In this document: in pieces, positions 1 to 5,826 of the stretch
Layout: every line of letters begins with the position of its first letter
How positions within the stretch are numbered: the stretch's first letter is position 1
Source of the DNA: Clostridiales bacterium
GTDB taxonomy: Bacteria; Bacillota; Clostridia; Oscillospirales; CAG-272
NCBI GenBank assembly: GCA_003523225.1
Contig: DPGK01000030.1
Coordinates: forward strand, 39,093-46,713
Direction of reading: 5' to 3'
DNA: 7,621 nucleotides
Notes under the pieces: model-generated
Seen by the model: the letters and a program-made list of their open reading frames with translations, nothing else
What the model was told of the DNA's origin: nothing
The model's database searches: none
Translations under genes and position numbers: made by a program

Positions 1-48
1 TGTTTTCTTATGTCAGGCGGCCTAAGGGCTTCCTTTTTTTGCGCTTAT

Positions 49-2751
49 TTACTTCGCCGCTTTGCGTCTGGCGGCGCGGCGCTGGAAGAACTTCACCAGC
101 TCCACGATGGGGATGACCAGAATGGCCAGCGCCAGCGCGATGCCGTACTCCGTCCAGCTTACCGGCGTGAAACCGAAGGCGTTGGCGATGACGGGTACCT
201 CCAGCACCAGCGTGGTCAGCACCAGCGAGCCCAGCATGGCGCCCCACAGCACCTTGTTGTGGCTGGGCAGGGAGAACACGCTCTTGCGCTGGGAGCGCAT
301 ATTGAAGCTGTGGAAGATCTCGCACATGCTCATGGTCAGGAAGGCCATGGTCATGCCGTCGTCGGACACGCCCTTGGGCATCTCGAAATACCCCACCTCC
401 ATGCAGTGGCCGATGATATAGGAGACCAGCGTAATGACGGTGATCAGCACGCCCTGGTAGAGAATGTCGAAGCCCAGACCGCCGGCGAAAATGCCGTCCT
501 TGCTGTCACGGGGCGGGCGGGTCATGGTGTCCGGCTCGCCCTTTTCCAGACCCAGCGCCAGCGCCGGGAAGCAGTCGGTGATAAGGTTTATCCAGAGCAG
601 GTGCGGGGCTTTGAGAATGGTAAATCCGAGCATCTGCGCGGAGAAGATAGTGATGACCTCGCTCATGTTGGAGGAAAGAAGGAACTGAATTGCTTTTCTT
701 ATATTGCTGTAAATTCTTCTGCCTTCCTCAACAGCGGAAACTATTGTGGCAAAGTTGTCGTCGGCAAGCACCATGTCCGCTACATTCTTTGTAACGTCAG
801 TACCTGTAATGCCCATTCCGACGCCGATGTCGGCGCTCTTGATGGAGGGCGCGTCATTGACTCCGTCGCCCGTCATAGCGGTAATGCAGCCGTGTGCACG
901 CCAGGCGTTGACTATCCTTACCTTGTGCTCGGGCTGAACGCGGGCGTAGACCGAATATTTTTCAATATCACGCTCAAGCTCTTCGTCGCTGATAGAATCA
1001 AGCTGTGCTCCGGTAATGGCAAGCTGTCCCTCGCCGAGAATACCAAGCTGACGTGCAATAGCGGAAGCGGTATCCTTGTGGTCGCCCGTTATCATTATTG
1101 GGCGTATACCTGCCCCGCGGCATTCCTGGATCGCGGCGGTAACTTCGGGACGCACAGGGTCGATCATTCCGGCAAGCCCGAGGAATACAAGCCCGGATTC
1201 CATAGAGGAAGGCTCGTATTCAGCTTCCGTGGGGGCGTGATCCCAGCTGCGGCAGGCGGCGGCAAGCACGCGCAGCGCCTTGTCAGCCATCGCCTTGTTT
1301 GCGGCGGCGATCTCCGCGCGGAGCTCGGGGGTCAGCTCGACCTTTTTCCCTCCACGAAGTATATGCGTGCAGTGGCTGATAACCACATCGGGCGCGCCGG
1401 TGGTGTGCTGGATGTAGCCGTCGGCGGTTTTGTGTACGGTGGTCATCATTTTTCTGCCGGAGTCAAAGGGGATCTCCCCGACGCGCGGCTCTTTGGCTTC
1501 AAGCTCATATTTGGGAAGCCCCAGCTTTGCGGCATAGTCCACCACAGAGGTCTGCGTGGGGTCGCCCACTGACAGCTTCTCGCCGACAGCGAGCTTTGCG
1601 TCGGTGCAGAGCGCAAATGAGGTTGCCAGAAGCTCTCTGTCGTCTCCCCAGTCCTCAACGACCGTCATTTTATTCTGAGTAAGCGTTCCGGTCTTGTCGG
1701 AGCAGATGACCTGAGTGCAGCCGAGCGTCTCGACGGCGGTCAGCTTGCGGATAACGGCGTTGCGCTTGGACATCTTGGTAACGCCGATGGAAAGCAGAAT
1801 GGTAACGACTGCCGCAAGTCCTTCGGGGATCGCGGCGACGGCAAGGCTTACCGCAATCATGAAGGTGTCAAGCGTCACGTCGAGCCAGTTGATGGCGGCG
1901 GGATCAGGCGCAAGCCTCCACTCGTTGAGGAAGCCTACGGCAAAAATGACCGCGCAGATGCCGATAACAAGCCATGTAAGCACCTTGGAAAGCTGATTGA
2001 GCTTCCGCTGGAGCGGGGTATCCTCATCCTTTGCCTTGGTAAGGGCGTCGGCTATCTTGCCCATTTCGGTATCCATACCGGTGGCAACCACGACCGCTTT
2101 GCCGCGTCCGTAGGCAACGGTGGAGCCCATATAGAGCATATTTTTACGGTCGCCGAGGGGAACGTCGTTTCCGCTTCCCGCCTTGAGGGTATCGCTTTGC
2201 TTGGTCACGGGAACGGATTCACCCGTCAGCGCCGCTTCCTCGCATTTAAGGCTGAAGCATTCGATAATACGGCAGTCGGCGGGTACAGCGTCTCCGGCTT
2301 CAAGCAGCACAATGTCTCCGACGACCAGATCTTCGCTTTTTACGCTGACCTGACTGCCGTCGCGTATGACCTTTGAGGTGGCGGCGGACATCTCCTGAAG
2401 CGCCTCAATGGCTTTTTCCGCCTTGCTTTCCTGCAATACGCCGAGAGTTGCATTGATAAGAACAACGATAAGAATAATAATTGCATCGGTAGGGACGAAG
2501 GTCGTGCCGGCGGACGACGCCTCATAGAATTCGACCACTGAGGATATCACAGCGGCGACAATGAGGATGATTATCATCGGGTCGGCAAGCTCGGAAAGGA
2601 ATTTGTGAAGAAGCGATTCCTTTTTGGCTTCCTTCAGCTTGTTTTTTCCGTTCGCTTCAAGCCGATGCGCGGCTTCTGCGGCGGAAAGACCGCCCACGGT
2701 GGTTTTCTGAGCCGAAAGCACCTCGTCGGAGCTTTGCAAATACTCTTTCAT
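49..2751 (-). CDS. Cation-transporting P-type ATPase (PMCA/SERCA-like, Ca2+ and/or Mn2+ efflux)
   Basis: Integral membrane pump that uses ATP to move a divalent cation out of the cytoplasm. The 900 residues are full length for the bacterial P2 family. An N-terminal cation-ATPase domain lies at about 4-70. TGES (actuator) is at 176-179, PEGL in M4 at 309-312, and DKTGTLTQNKMT at 352-363 with the phosphorylated Asp at 352. PFDSGRKMM (nucleotide domain) is at 428-436 and TGDGVNDAP (hinge) at 627-635. Hydrophobic segments fit ten helices and the C-terminus is short and basic (RRAARRKAAK). Aligned by eye to SERCA, site II residues are present (AAIPE310, N722, D726), as are the M5 Asn695/Glu698 and M6 Thr725 of site I. 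The M8 Glu is replaced by Ser808, so one transported ion per cycle is possible. An AAAGGAG lies at 2766-2772, an unusually long 14 nt before ATG. The gene follows mntP by 60 bp, probably on the same riboswitch-controlled transcript, which suggests Mn2+ as a substrate (inference). Codon use changes near position 590. Confidence 0.95.
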   Translation of the reverse strand: MKEYLQSSDEVLSAQKTTVGGLSAAEAAHRLEANGKNKLKEAKKESLLHKFLSELADPMIIILIVAAVISSVVEFYEASSAGTTFVPTDAIIILIVVLINATLGVLQESKAEKAIEALQEMSAATSKVIRDGSQVSVKSEDLVVGDIVLLEAGDAVPADCRIIECFSLKCEEAALTGESVPVTKQSDTLKAGSGNDVPLGDRKNMLYMGSTVAYGRGKAVVVATGMDTEMGKIADALTKAKDEDTPLQRKLNQLSKVLTWLVIGICAVIFAVGFLNEWRLAPDPAAINWLDVTLDTFMIAVSLAVAAIPEGLAAVVTILLSIGVTKMSKRNAVIRKLTAVETLGCTQVICSDKTGTLTQNKMTVVEDWGDDRELLATSFALCTDAKLAVGEKLSVGDPTQTSVVDYAAKLGLPKYELEAKEPRVGEIPFDSGRKMMTTVHKTADGYIQHTTGAPDVVISHCTHILRGGKKVELTPELRAEIAAANKAMADKALRVLAAACRSWDHAPTEAEYEPSSMESGLVFLGLAGMIDPVRPEVTAAIQECRGAGIRPIMITGDHKDTASAIARQLGILGEGQLAITGAQLDSISDEELERDIEKYSVYARVQPEHKVRIVNAWRAHGCITAMTGDGVNDAPSIKSADIGVGMGITGTDVTKNVADMVLADDNFATIVSAVEEGRRIYSNIRKAIQFLLSSNMSEVITIFSAQMLGFTILKAPHLLWINLITDCFPALALGLEKGEPDTMTRPPRDSKDGIFAGGLGFDILYQGVLITVITLVSYIIGHCMEVGYFEMPKGVSDDGMTMAFLTMSMCEIFHSFNMRSQRKSVFSLPSHNKVLWGAMLGSLVLTTLVLEVPVIANAFGFTPVSWTEYGIALALAILVIPIVELVKFFQRRAARRKAAK

Positions 2752-2804
2752 TTTTTCGTGTTTTTCTCCTTTATATAAATTTATTTTTTACATTCTGCGG
2801 GCGC

Positions 2805-2821
2805 CGGAGCTTCACGCTCCG
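2805..2821 (-). other. Perfect hairpin across the mntP stop codon
   Basis: CGGAGC, a 5-nt loop and GCTCCG form a perfect 6-bp stem, with the mntP TGA in the loop. The sequence after it (minus strand) is GCGCCCGCAG and then A-rich, with no U-tract, so it is not a canonical intrinsic terminator. It might pause ribosomes, protect mRNA ends or partly uncouple mntP from the ATPase gene; the role is inferred. Confidence 0.5.
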
Positions 2822-3387
2822 AAAACGCCCAGACCGTCAAGCAGCAGCTTTACTCCGAGCAGTATCAGTATTATACCGCCGACAAGCTCTGCCTTTGACT
2901 TGTATTTATCGCCGAACACATTTCCTATCTTAACGCCGACGGCGGAGAAAAGGAAGGTGGTGATCCCTATTATTATGACCGGAGGGAAGATGCTCTCCCC
3001 CTCCCCGAGGGACAGCGAGAGCGCAACCCCCACCGCGAGCGCGTCAATACTGGTGGCAACCGCCATCGGAAGCATTGCGCGGGGTGAAAAGGAGTCGGAG
3101 CATTCATCCTCTTCCTTTGAAAAGGACTCGCGTATCATATTCGCGCCGATAATGAGGAGCAGTATGAACGCCACCCAGTGACTGAACTTTGTAATGAGGT
3201 CGGCAAACTGAGAGCCTATGTAGTATCCGATAAGCGGCATCAGTGCCTGAAAACCGCCGAAATATGCGCCTGCGATAAGCGCGTGCCTCAGCTTCATTTT
3301 GCGGACCGAAAGTCCCTTGCAGATAGATACTGCAAATGCGTCCATCGAAAGCCCGACGGCAAGAGCAAAAATCTCAAGGAATCCCAT
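2812..3387 (-). CDS. mntP: Manganese efflux pump MntP
   Basis: Small polytopic inner-membrane protein that exports Mn2+ and protects against Mn2+ excess. From ATG at 3387 the product is 191 residues, close to the ~188 of E. coli MntP. It shows the family's two-fold repeat: GLSMDAFAVS with Asp16 at 12-21 and ATSIDALAVGV with Asp115 at 111-121. These acidic residues lie in membrane helices and are known to be important in the family. About six hydrophobic helices are visible, with a charged, Ser/Glu-rich cytoplasmic loop at about 87-103. I chose 3387 because GAAAGG (3397-3402) sits 9 nt upstream and the protein then begins like its homologues (MGFLEIFALAVGLSMDAF). An in-frame ATG at 3486 would add 33 residues encoded within the riboswitch terminator and is unlikely. 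Control is by the upstream yybP-ykoY-type riboswitch; the P-type ATPase gene follows. Confidence 0.95.
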   Translation of the reverse strand: MGFLEIFALAVGLSMDAFAVSICKGLSVRKMKLRHALIAGAYFGGFQALMPLIGYYIGSQFADLITKFSHWVAFILLLIIGANMIRESFSKEEDECSDSFSPRAMLPMAVATSIDALAVGVALSLSLGEGESIFPPVIIIGITTFLFSAVGVKIGNVFGDKYKSKAELVGGIILILLGVKLLLDGLGVFGA

Positions 3388-3458
3388 TGCGTAAAACCTT
3401 TCACAGTCGCGGGAAAACGTGCGGCGCTCACAGGCGACCGACAAAAAAGAAATGCCGG

Positions 3459-3528
3459 AAAACAAAAATCCCCCCGCCGCAGACAAATGTCATTCGGCAG
3501 AGGTGCAAAACTTGTCTGCCGCAGCAGA
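3459..3528 (-). terminator. Candidate riboswitch expression platform: terminator hairpin with U-tract
   Basis: On the minus strand GCAGACAA (3519-3512) pairs perfectly with TTGTCTGC (3486-3479). Beyond one G-G mismatch the stem continues with CUGC/GGCG-type pairs (3524-3521 with 3477-3474), and the run ATTTTTGTTTT (3469-3459) follows. A competing hairpin, CGGCAGA (3521-3515) with TCTGCCG (3501-3495), uses the same left arm and would act as an antiterminator. The outermost terminator pairs reach into the 3' strand of riboswitch P1 (3532-3525), so a stable ligand-bound P1 could weaken termination. This fits an ON switch for Mn2+. The 25-nt loop is large, which lowers confidence. Confidence 0.6.
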
Positions 3529-3619
3529 TAAGTCTTGTCATTTCATATCGAGCCATGAGAAGATCTCAGGGTGTTGTTGACTCGATAACGCGCTGGGCGT
3601 TGACTACTCCCTTAATCCG
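3525..3619 (-). promoter_or_regulatory. yybP-ykoY-type manganese riboswitch aptamer
   Basis: RNA leader that senses Mn2+ and controls mntP. It is about 95 nt, normal for the class. P1 pairs CGGAT-U-AAG (3619-3611, one bulged U) with CTTATCTG (3532-3525). The hallmark first-loop strand GGGAGTAGTC (3611-3602) faces GACAAGAC (3539-3532), closely matching the family's GGGGAGUAGC/GCAAGACC arrangement. P2 is AACGC/GCGTT (3601-3597 and 3591-3587) with a 5-nt loop. P3 is ATCGAG/CTCGAT (3586-3581 and 3552-3547). Between the P3 strands lies the second conserved loop element CCTGAGA (3570-3564), which in known structures docks on the first loop to form the metal site. Position just after a strong promoter and before mntP fits the known regulon. 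Confidence 0.88.
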
Positions 3620-3624
3620 AGGGT

Positions 3625-3653
3625 ATTATATCATACTTTAGGAAGAAATTCAA
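3625..3653 (-). promoter_or_regulatory. Promoter of the mntP-ATPase unit
   Basis: On the minus strand, -35 TTGAAT (3653-3648), a 17-bp spacer and -10 TATAAT (3630-3625). Transcription would begin around 3617-3620, exactly where riboswitch P1 starts. A/T tracts at 3661-3690 just upstream could act as an UP element and are shared with the divergent gene. Confidence 0.85.
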
Positions 3654-3694
3654 GGGTTCCGAAAAAAATATATAAAAAAATTTGTGATAAAACG

Positions 3695-3722
3695 TGCATT
3701 CGACAAATATATATGCTATAAT
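3695..3722 (+). promoter_or_regulatory. Extended -10 promoter for the SLOG-family gene
   Basis: TATAAT (3717-3722) is preceded by TGC (3714-3716), an extended -10 element. The -35 region is poor (TGCATT at 3695-3700 with a 16-bp gap), which extended -10 promoters tolerate. It lies 54 bp before the ATG and is divergent from the mntP promoter, with an AT-rich tract between them. Confidence 0.65.
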
Positions 3723-3775
3723 ATACAGTGCAATTGCCATTCCAATATATGTATGTGAAAAGGTAAGCAGAACTT

Positions 3776-4279
3776 ATGAACAGTGATTGTATGTACCGGA
3801 CAGTCTGTTTCACCGGTCACCGGCGATTCGCGCCGGGGGAGGACAGAACGGCTCTTGGCAGACTTGACGGCTGTGTGCGTGAGCTGATCGAAAAGCACGG
3901 CGCGCTGGTCTTTCGCACCGGCGGAGCGCTGGGCTTTGACACGATGGCGGCTTACACCGTACTCGGCTACCGGCTGCTTTATCCGCAGATAAAGCTGGAG
4001 CTGTACCTTCCCTGCCCGGATCAGACGCGCGGCTGGAAGCCTGCGGATGTTGATTCCTACAAATATATAAAGGAACACGCCGACCGCGTTTACGTGGCAA
4101 GTCCGTATTATTTTTCGGGATGTATGCACGTGCGCAACCGTATGCTTGTAAACGGGGCGGATCTTTGCGTAGCATACTGCCGCAAGCACGAGGGCGGCAC
4201 CGCTTACACCGTGGACTATGCAAGGCAGCAATACGTGGAGCTTATCAATCTTGCCGACCCCGTCGGCAGACCGCAGTGA
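3776..4279 (+). CDS. SLOG/DUF1273-family (YpsA-like) nucleotide-fold protein
   Basis: Soluble Rossmann-like protein of the SLOG superfamily (YpsA/DUF1273 type), 167 residues. Members bind nucleotides or nucleotide-derived ligands, but the reaction or ligand of this subgroup is not known to me. Visible motifs are CFTGHR at 11-16, the glycine-rich GGALGFDTMAA at 49-59, RNRMLV at 120-125, and EGGTAYTVDYA at 139-149 after an ADLCVAYC strand. This order of first strand, Gly-rich loop, conserved Arg/Asn helix and GGT loop is the family pattern. A GAAAAGG (3757-3763) lies 12 nt before the chosen ATG, a little long. The in-frame ATG at 3791 (Met6) would still keep every motif but lacks a good binding site. 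The gene stands alone, divergent from mntP and 74 bp before mtlD. It lacks a fused effector domain (no TIR, nuclease or membrane segment), so I see no support for a defence role. Confidence 0.85.
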   Translation: MNSDCMYRTVCFTGHRRFAPGEDRTALGRLDGCVRELIEKHGALVFRTGGALGFDTMAAYTVLGYRLLYPQIKLELYLPCPDQTRGWKPADVDSYKYIKEHADRVYVASPYYFSGCMHVRNRMLVNGADLCVAYCRKHEGGTAYTVDYARQQYVELINLADPVGRPQ

Positions 4280-4353
4280 TGCTTCCGACGAAAACAGATA
4301 TATAAATTTCTGCTCACACCCTTATACCATTTAATCTGAAAGGACAAATTACA

Positions 4354-5577
4354 ATGAAAAAGGCACTTATGTACGGCGCGGGAAATATCGGGAGAGGATT
4401 TATCGGTAAAAGATTTTACCTTTCCGGATACCGCACGGTATTTGTTGATGTAAACACCGATATGGTGGAGAAGCTCCGCGCGGCGGAGAAATACCCGATC
4501 TATGTCACCAAGGGTACAGAGTATGTCCCCGAGTGGGTCGAAAACTGCACCGCCGTAAACGGCAGGGATGATAACGCCGTTATCGACGAGATCGCCTCCT
4601 GCGATATCATGGCGACTGCCCTCGGAGTAAACGTACTGCCCCATGTGGCTTCCCTCATCGCGCGCGGACTGCTTGCCCGCCGCGAGCGCACCAAAAAGCC
4701 GCTCAACATACTCATCTGCGAAAATCTTATCGGCTCGGACAAATACCTGCGCGAGCTGGTCGCCCCCCACATTCCCGCCGAGGCTATGAGCTATTTCCTT
4801 GACGAGGTGGGCTTTGTCAGCGTCTCGGTAGGCATTACCGTTCCGCCGACGCCCGAAAAGTTCCTTGCGGACAACCCTCTTGCCGTCTGCACCGACCTTT
4901 ACACCGAGCTGCCCGCCGACGCGCTTGGCTTCCGTCCCGTCGGAGCGCCCACGCCCCGGATAGACGGCATGGTGGTATTCTCCCCCTTCGGTTTCTTTAT
5001 CGAGCGCAAGCTGCTCATCCACAATATGGGTCATGCGCTGATGGCGTATCTCGGATATCTCAAAGGCTACAATTATATATATGAGGTCGCCGCGGACGGA
5101 GAAATAAAATACATACTCACCCGTGCGCTGGTGGAATCCGCACGTGCGCTGGCAAAGCGCCACGGCGCGGCGCTTGACGATGTTATGACATTTGTTGAAA
5201 CGCTTATCCCGCGCCTTGACAACCCGCTGCTTGAGGACACCCTTTTCCGCGTGGGACGCGACACCAAGCGCAAGCTCGGCGCGGGCGACCGTCTGGGCGG
5301 CGCATACCTTATGGTGCGCGAGCAGGGCGGAATACCCGCACATATCGCCGTCGGAATTGCCGCCGGATACCTCTTTGACTGCCCCGAAGACCCCATAGCG
5401 CTTGAGGTCTCCTCCTTCGCCCGAAGCGAGGGGCTTGCCGCCGCGCTTGAAAAGTACAGCGGCATCACCGCACCGGAGGATGTGGCAATGATATCCGAAT
5501 TTTATTCCCTGCTTGACCGCCGCGCGCCTTTCTCCGAGCTCGTTGCGACGCTCAACAGATACAAAACGGCTCACTGA
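4354..5577 (+). CDS. mtlD: Mannitol-1-phosphate 5-dehydrogenase (polyol-specific long-chain dehydrogenase)
   Basis: Cytoplasmic NAD-dependent enzyme expected to interconvert mannitol 1-phosphate and fructose 6-phosphate. The 407 residues are somewhat longer than the ~382 of E. coli MtlD. The N-terminus MKKALMYGAGNIGRGFIG (1-18) contains the NAD-binding loop and closely resembles MtlD, followed by an acidic strand end (VDVN, 31-34). The catalytic pattern K-x4-N-x2-H is intact as Lys219, Asn224 and His227 in ERKLLIHNMGHA (217-228). A family signature, RVGRDTKRKLGAGDRL, lies at 299-314. GAAAGGA (4338-4344) is 9 nt before ATG. No mannitol PTS gene (mtlA/mtlF) or regulator is visible. It may therefore act on mannitol 1-phosphate from elsewhere, run in the biosynthetic direction, or use another sugar phosphate. 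The catalytic family is clear; the exact substrate is inferred. Confidence 0.85.
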   Translation: MKKALMYGAGNIGRGFIGKRFYLSGYRTVFVDVNTDMVEKLRAAEKYPIYVTKGTEYVPEWVENCTAVNGRDDNAVIDEIASCDIMATALGVNVLPHVASLIARGLLARRERTKKPLNILICENLIGSDKYLRELVAPHIPAEAMSYFLDEVGFVSVSVGITVPPTPEKFLADNPLAVCTDLYTELPADALGFRPVGAPTPRIDGMVVFSPFGFFIERKLLIHNMGHALMAYLGYLKGYNYIYEVAADGEIKYILTRALVESARALAKRHGAALDDVMTFVETLIPRLDNPLLEDTLFRVGRDTKRKLGAGDRLGGAYLMVREQGGIPAHIAVGIAAGYLFDCPEDPIALEVSSFARSEGLAAALEKYSGITAPEDVAMISEFYSLLDRRAPFSELVATLNRYKTAH

Positions 5578-5580
5578 GAT

Positions 5581-5643
5581 CGACGTCCATATGCGTCGGG
5601 GGACACTCCTTATACTGCTTCCGGCAGTCACGCAGTATCCCCC
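5581..5643 (+). repeat. Nested and competing inverted repeats after mtlD
   Basis: Several stems overlap just after the mtlD stop. CGACG (5581-5585) pairs with CGTCG (5594-5598). GGGGG (5598-5602) pairs with CCCCC (5639-5643). ATACTGC (5612-5618) pairs with GCAGTAT (5632-5638), leaving a 9-nt one-sided bulge. A second GCAGT (5624-5628) can pair with the same ACTGC in a short hairpin. No U-tract follows, so it is not a clear terminator; it may shape the mRNA 3' end. Confidence 0.5.
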
Positions 5644-5650
5644 GGCGCGT

Positions 5651-5699
5651 GAGTGTGTAATTTTTATGCGCACTCTCATGTTTACAGTTTGTTGCCGTT
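5651..5699 (+). terminator. Possible terminator of mtlD
   Basis: GAGTGTGTA (5651-5659) pairs with TGCGCACTC (5667-5675) as a 9-bp stem with two G-U pairs and a 7-nt loop. The following 24 nt are T-rich but interrupted (GTTTACAGTTTGTTGCCGTT), so termination may be inefficient. It is the best stop signal between mtlD and the next promoter. Confidence 0.4.
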
Positions 5700-5705
5700 T
5701 TGTTC

Positions 5706-5734
5706 TTGAATATTTTATTTTATACTTGTAAAAT
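5706..5734 (+). promoter_or_regulatory. Promoter upstream of the acyl-CoA synthetase gene
   Basis: -35 TTGAAT (5706-5711), a 17-bp spacer and -10 TAAAAT (5729-5734). The -35 hexamer and spacing are identical to those of the mntP promoter. Transcription would start near 5741, giving a ~119-nt structured leader before the ATG at 5860. Confidence 0.6.
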
Positions 5735-5747
5735 TATTCTTATATGA

Positions 5748-5821
5748 CCCGGCATCGTATGAGCTGACGATACGGCAATTTTCATCCGCATCAGATGTTG
5801 ACCGGTCAAGCAATTGCCGGG
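5748..5821 (+). promoter_or_regulatory. Structured leader or operator before the acyl-CoA synthetase gene
   Basis: The segment is dense in dyad symmetry. CGGCAATT (5773-5780) pairs perfectly with AATTGCCG (5812-5819). It encloses CATC/GATG (5783-5786 and 5794-5797) and the perfect palindrome TTGACCGGTCAA (5798-5809). CCCGGCA (5748-5754) can instead pair with TGCCGGG (5815-5821), taking the same 3' strand. A further hairpin, ATCGT/ACGAT (5754-5758 and 5767-5771), lies between them. I do not recognise a known riboswitch class. It could be a switching mRNA leader or, at the DNA level, a repressor operator. Confidence 0.5.
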
Positions 5822-5826
5822 ATAAC
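5798..5826 (+). promoter_or_regulatory. Possible second promoter overlapped by the palindrome
   Basis: TTGACC (5798-5803), a 17-bp spacer and GATAAC (5821-5826) form a plausible second promoter, giving a ~28-nt leader. Its -35 lies inside TTGACCGGTCAA, the geometry of a repressor-controlled promoter. The -10 matches the consensus at only four of six bases. Confidence 0.35.

Noticed and set aside
1..48. Terminator of the ATPase gene
   Set aside because: The minus-strand sequence after the stop has only short weak pairings (for example GCC-CTTA-GGC) and no U-tract before the window ends.
10..1572. 520-codon open frame on the plus strand
   Set aside because: It lies wholly antisense to the well-supported P-type ATPase. 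Its translation is low-complexity His/Gly/Ala-rich without a recognisable domain, as expected for a shadow of a GC-rich gene.
3178..3641. Plus-strand frames over the start of mntP and its leader
   Set aside because: They overlap mntP and the riboswitch on the other strand, are rich in Lys/Arg/Pro without domain signals, and have no promoter of their own.
3661..3722. AT-rich tract as a replication origin or attachment site
   Set aside because: It has no DnaA-box cluster, iterons or direct repeats; it is adequately explained as the shared upstream region of two divergent promoters.
3716..4231. Minus-strand frames opposite the SLOG gene
   Set aside because: The plus-strand frame carries the full set of SLOG motifs; the minus frames are Arg/Cys/Pro-rich with no homology and no ribosome binding site.
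3776..4279. SLOG gene as part of a defence system
   Set aside because: Defence-linked SLOG proteins are normally fused to or beside TIR, nuclease, transmembrane or nucleotide-cyclase genes. None is present and the neighbours are metabolic.
4216..5679. 487-codon open frame on the minus strand
   Set aside because: It is antisense to mtlD, with Gly/Val/Arg-rich sequence and no motifs, while mtlD itself has a clear family match and ribosome binding site.
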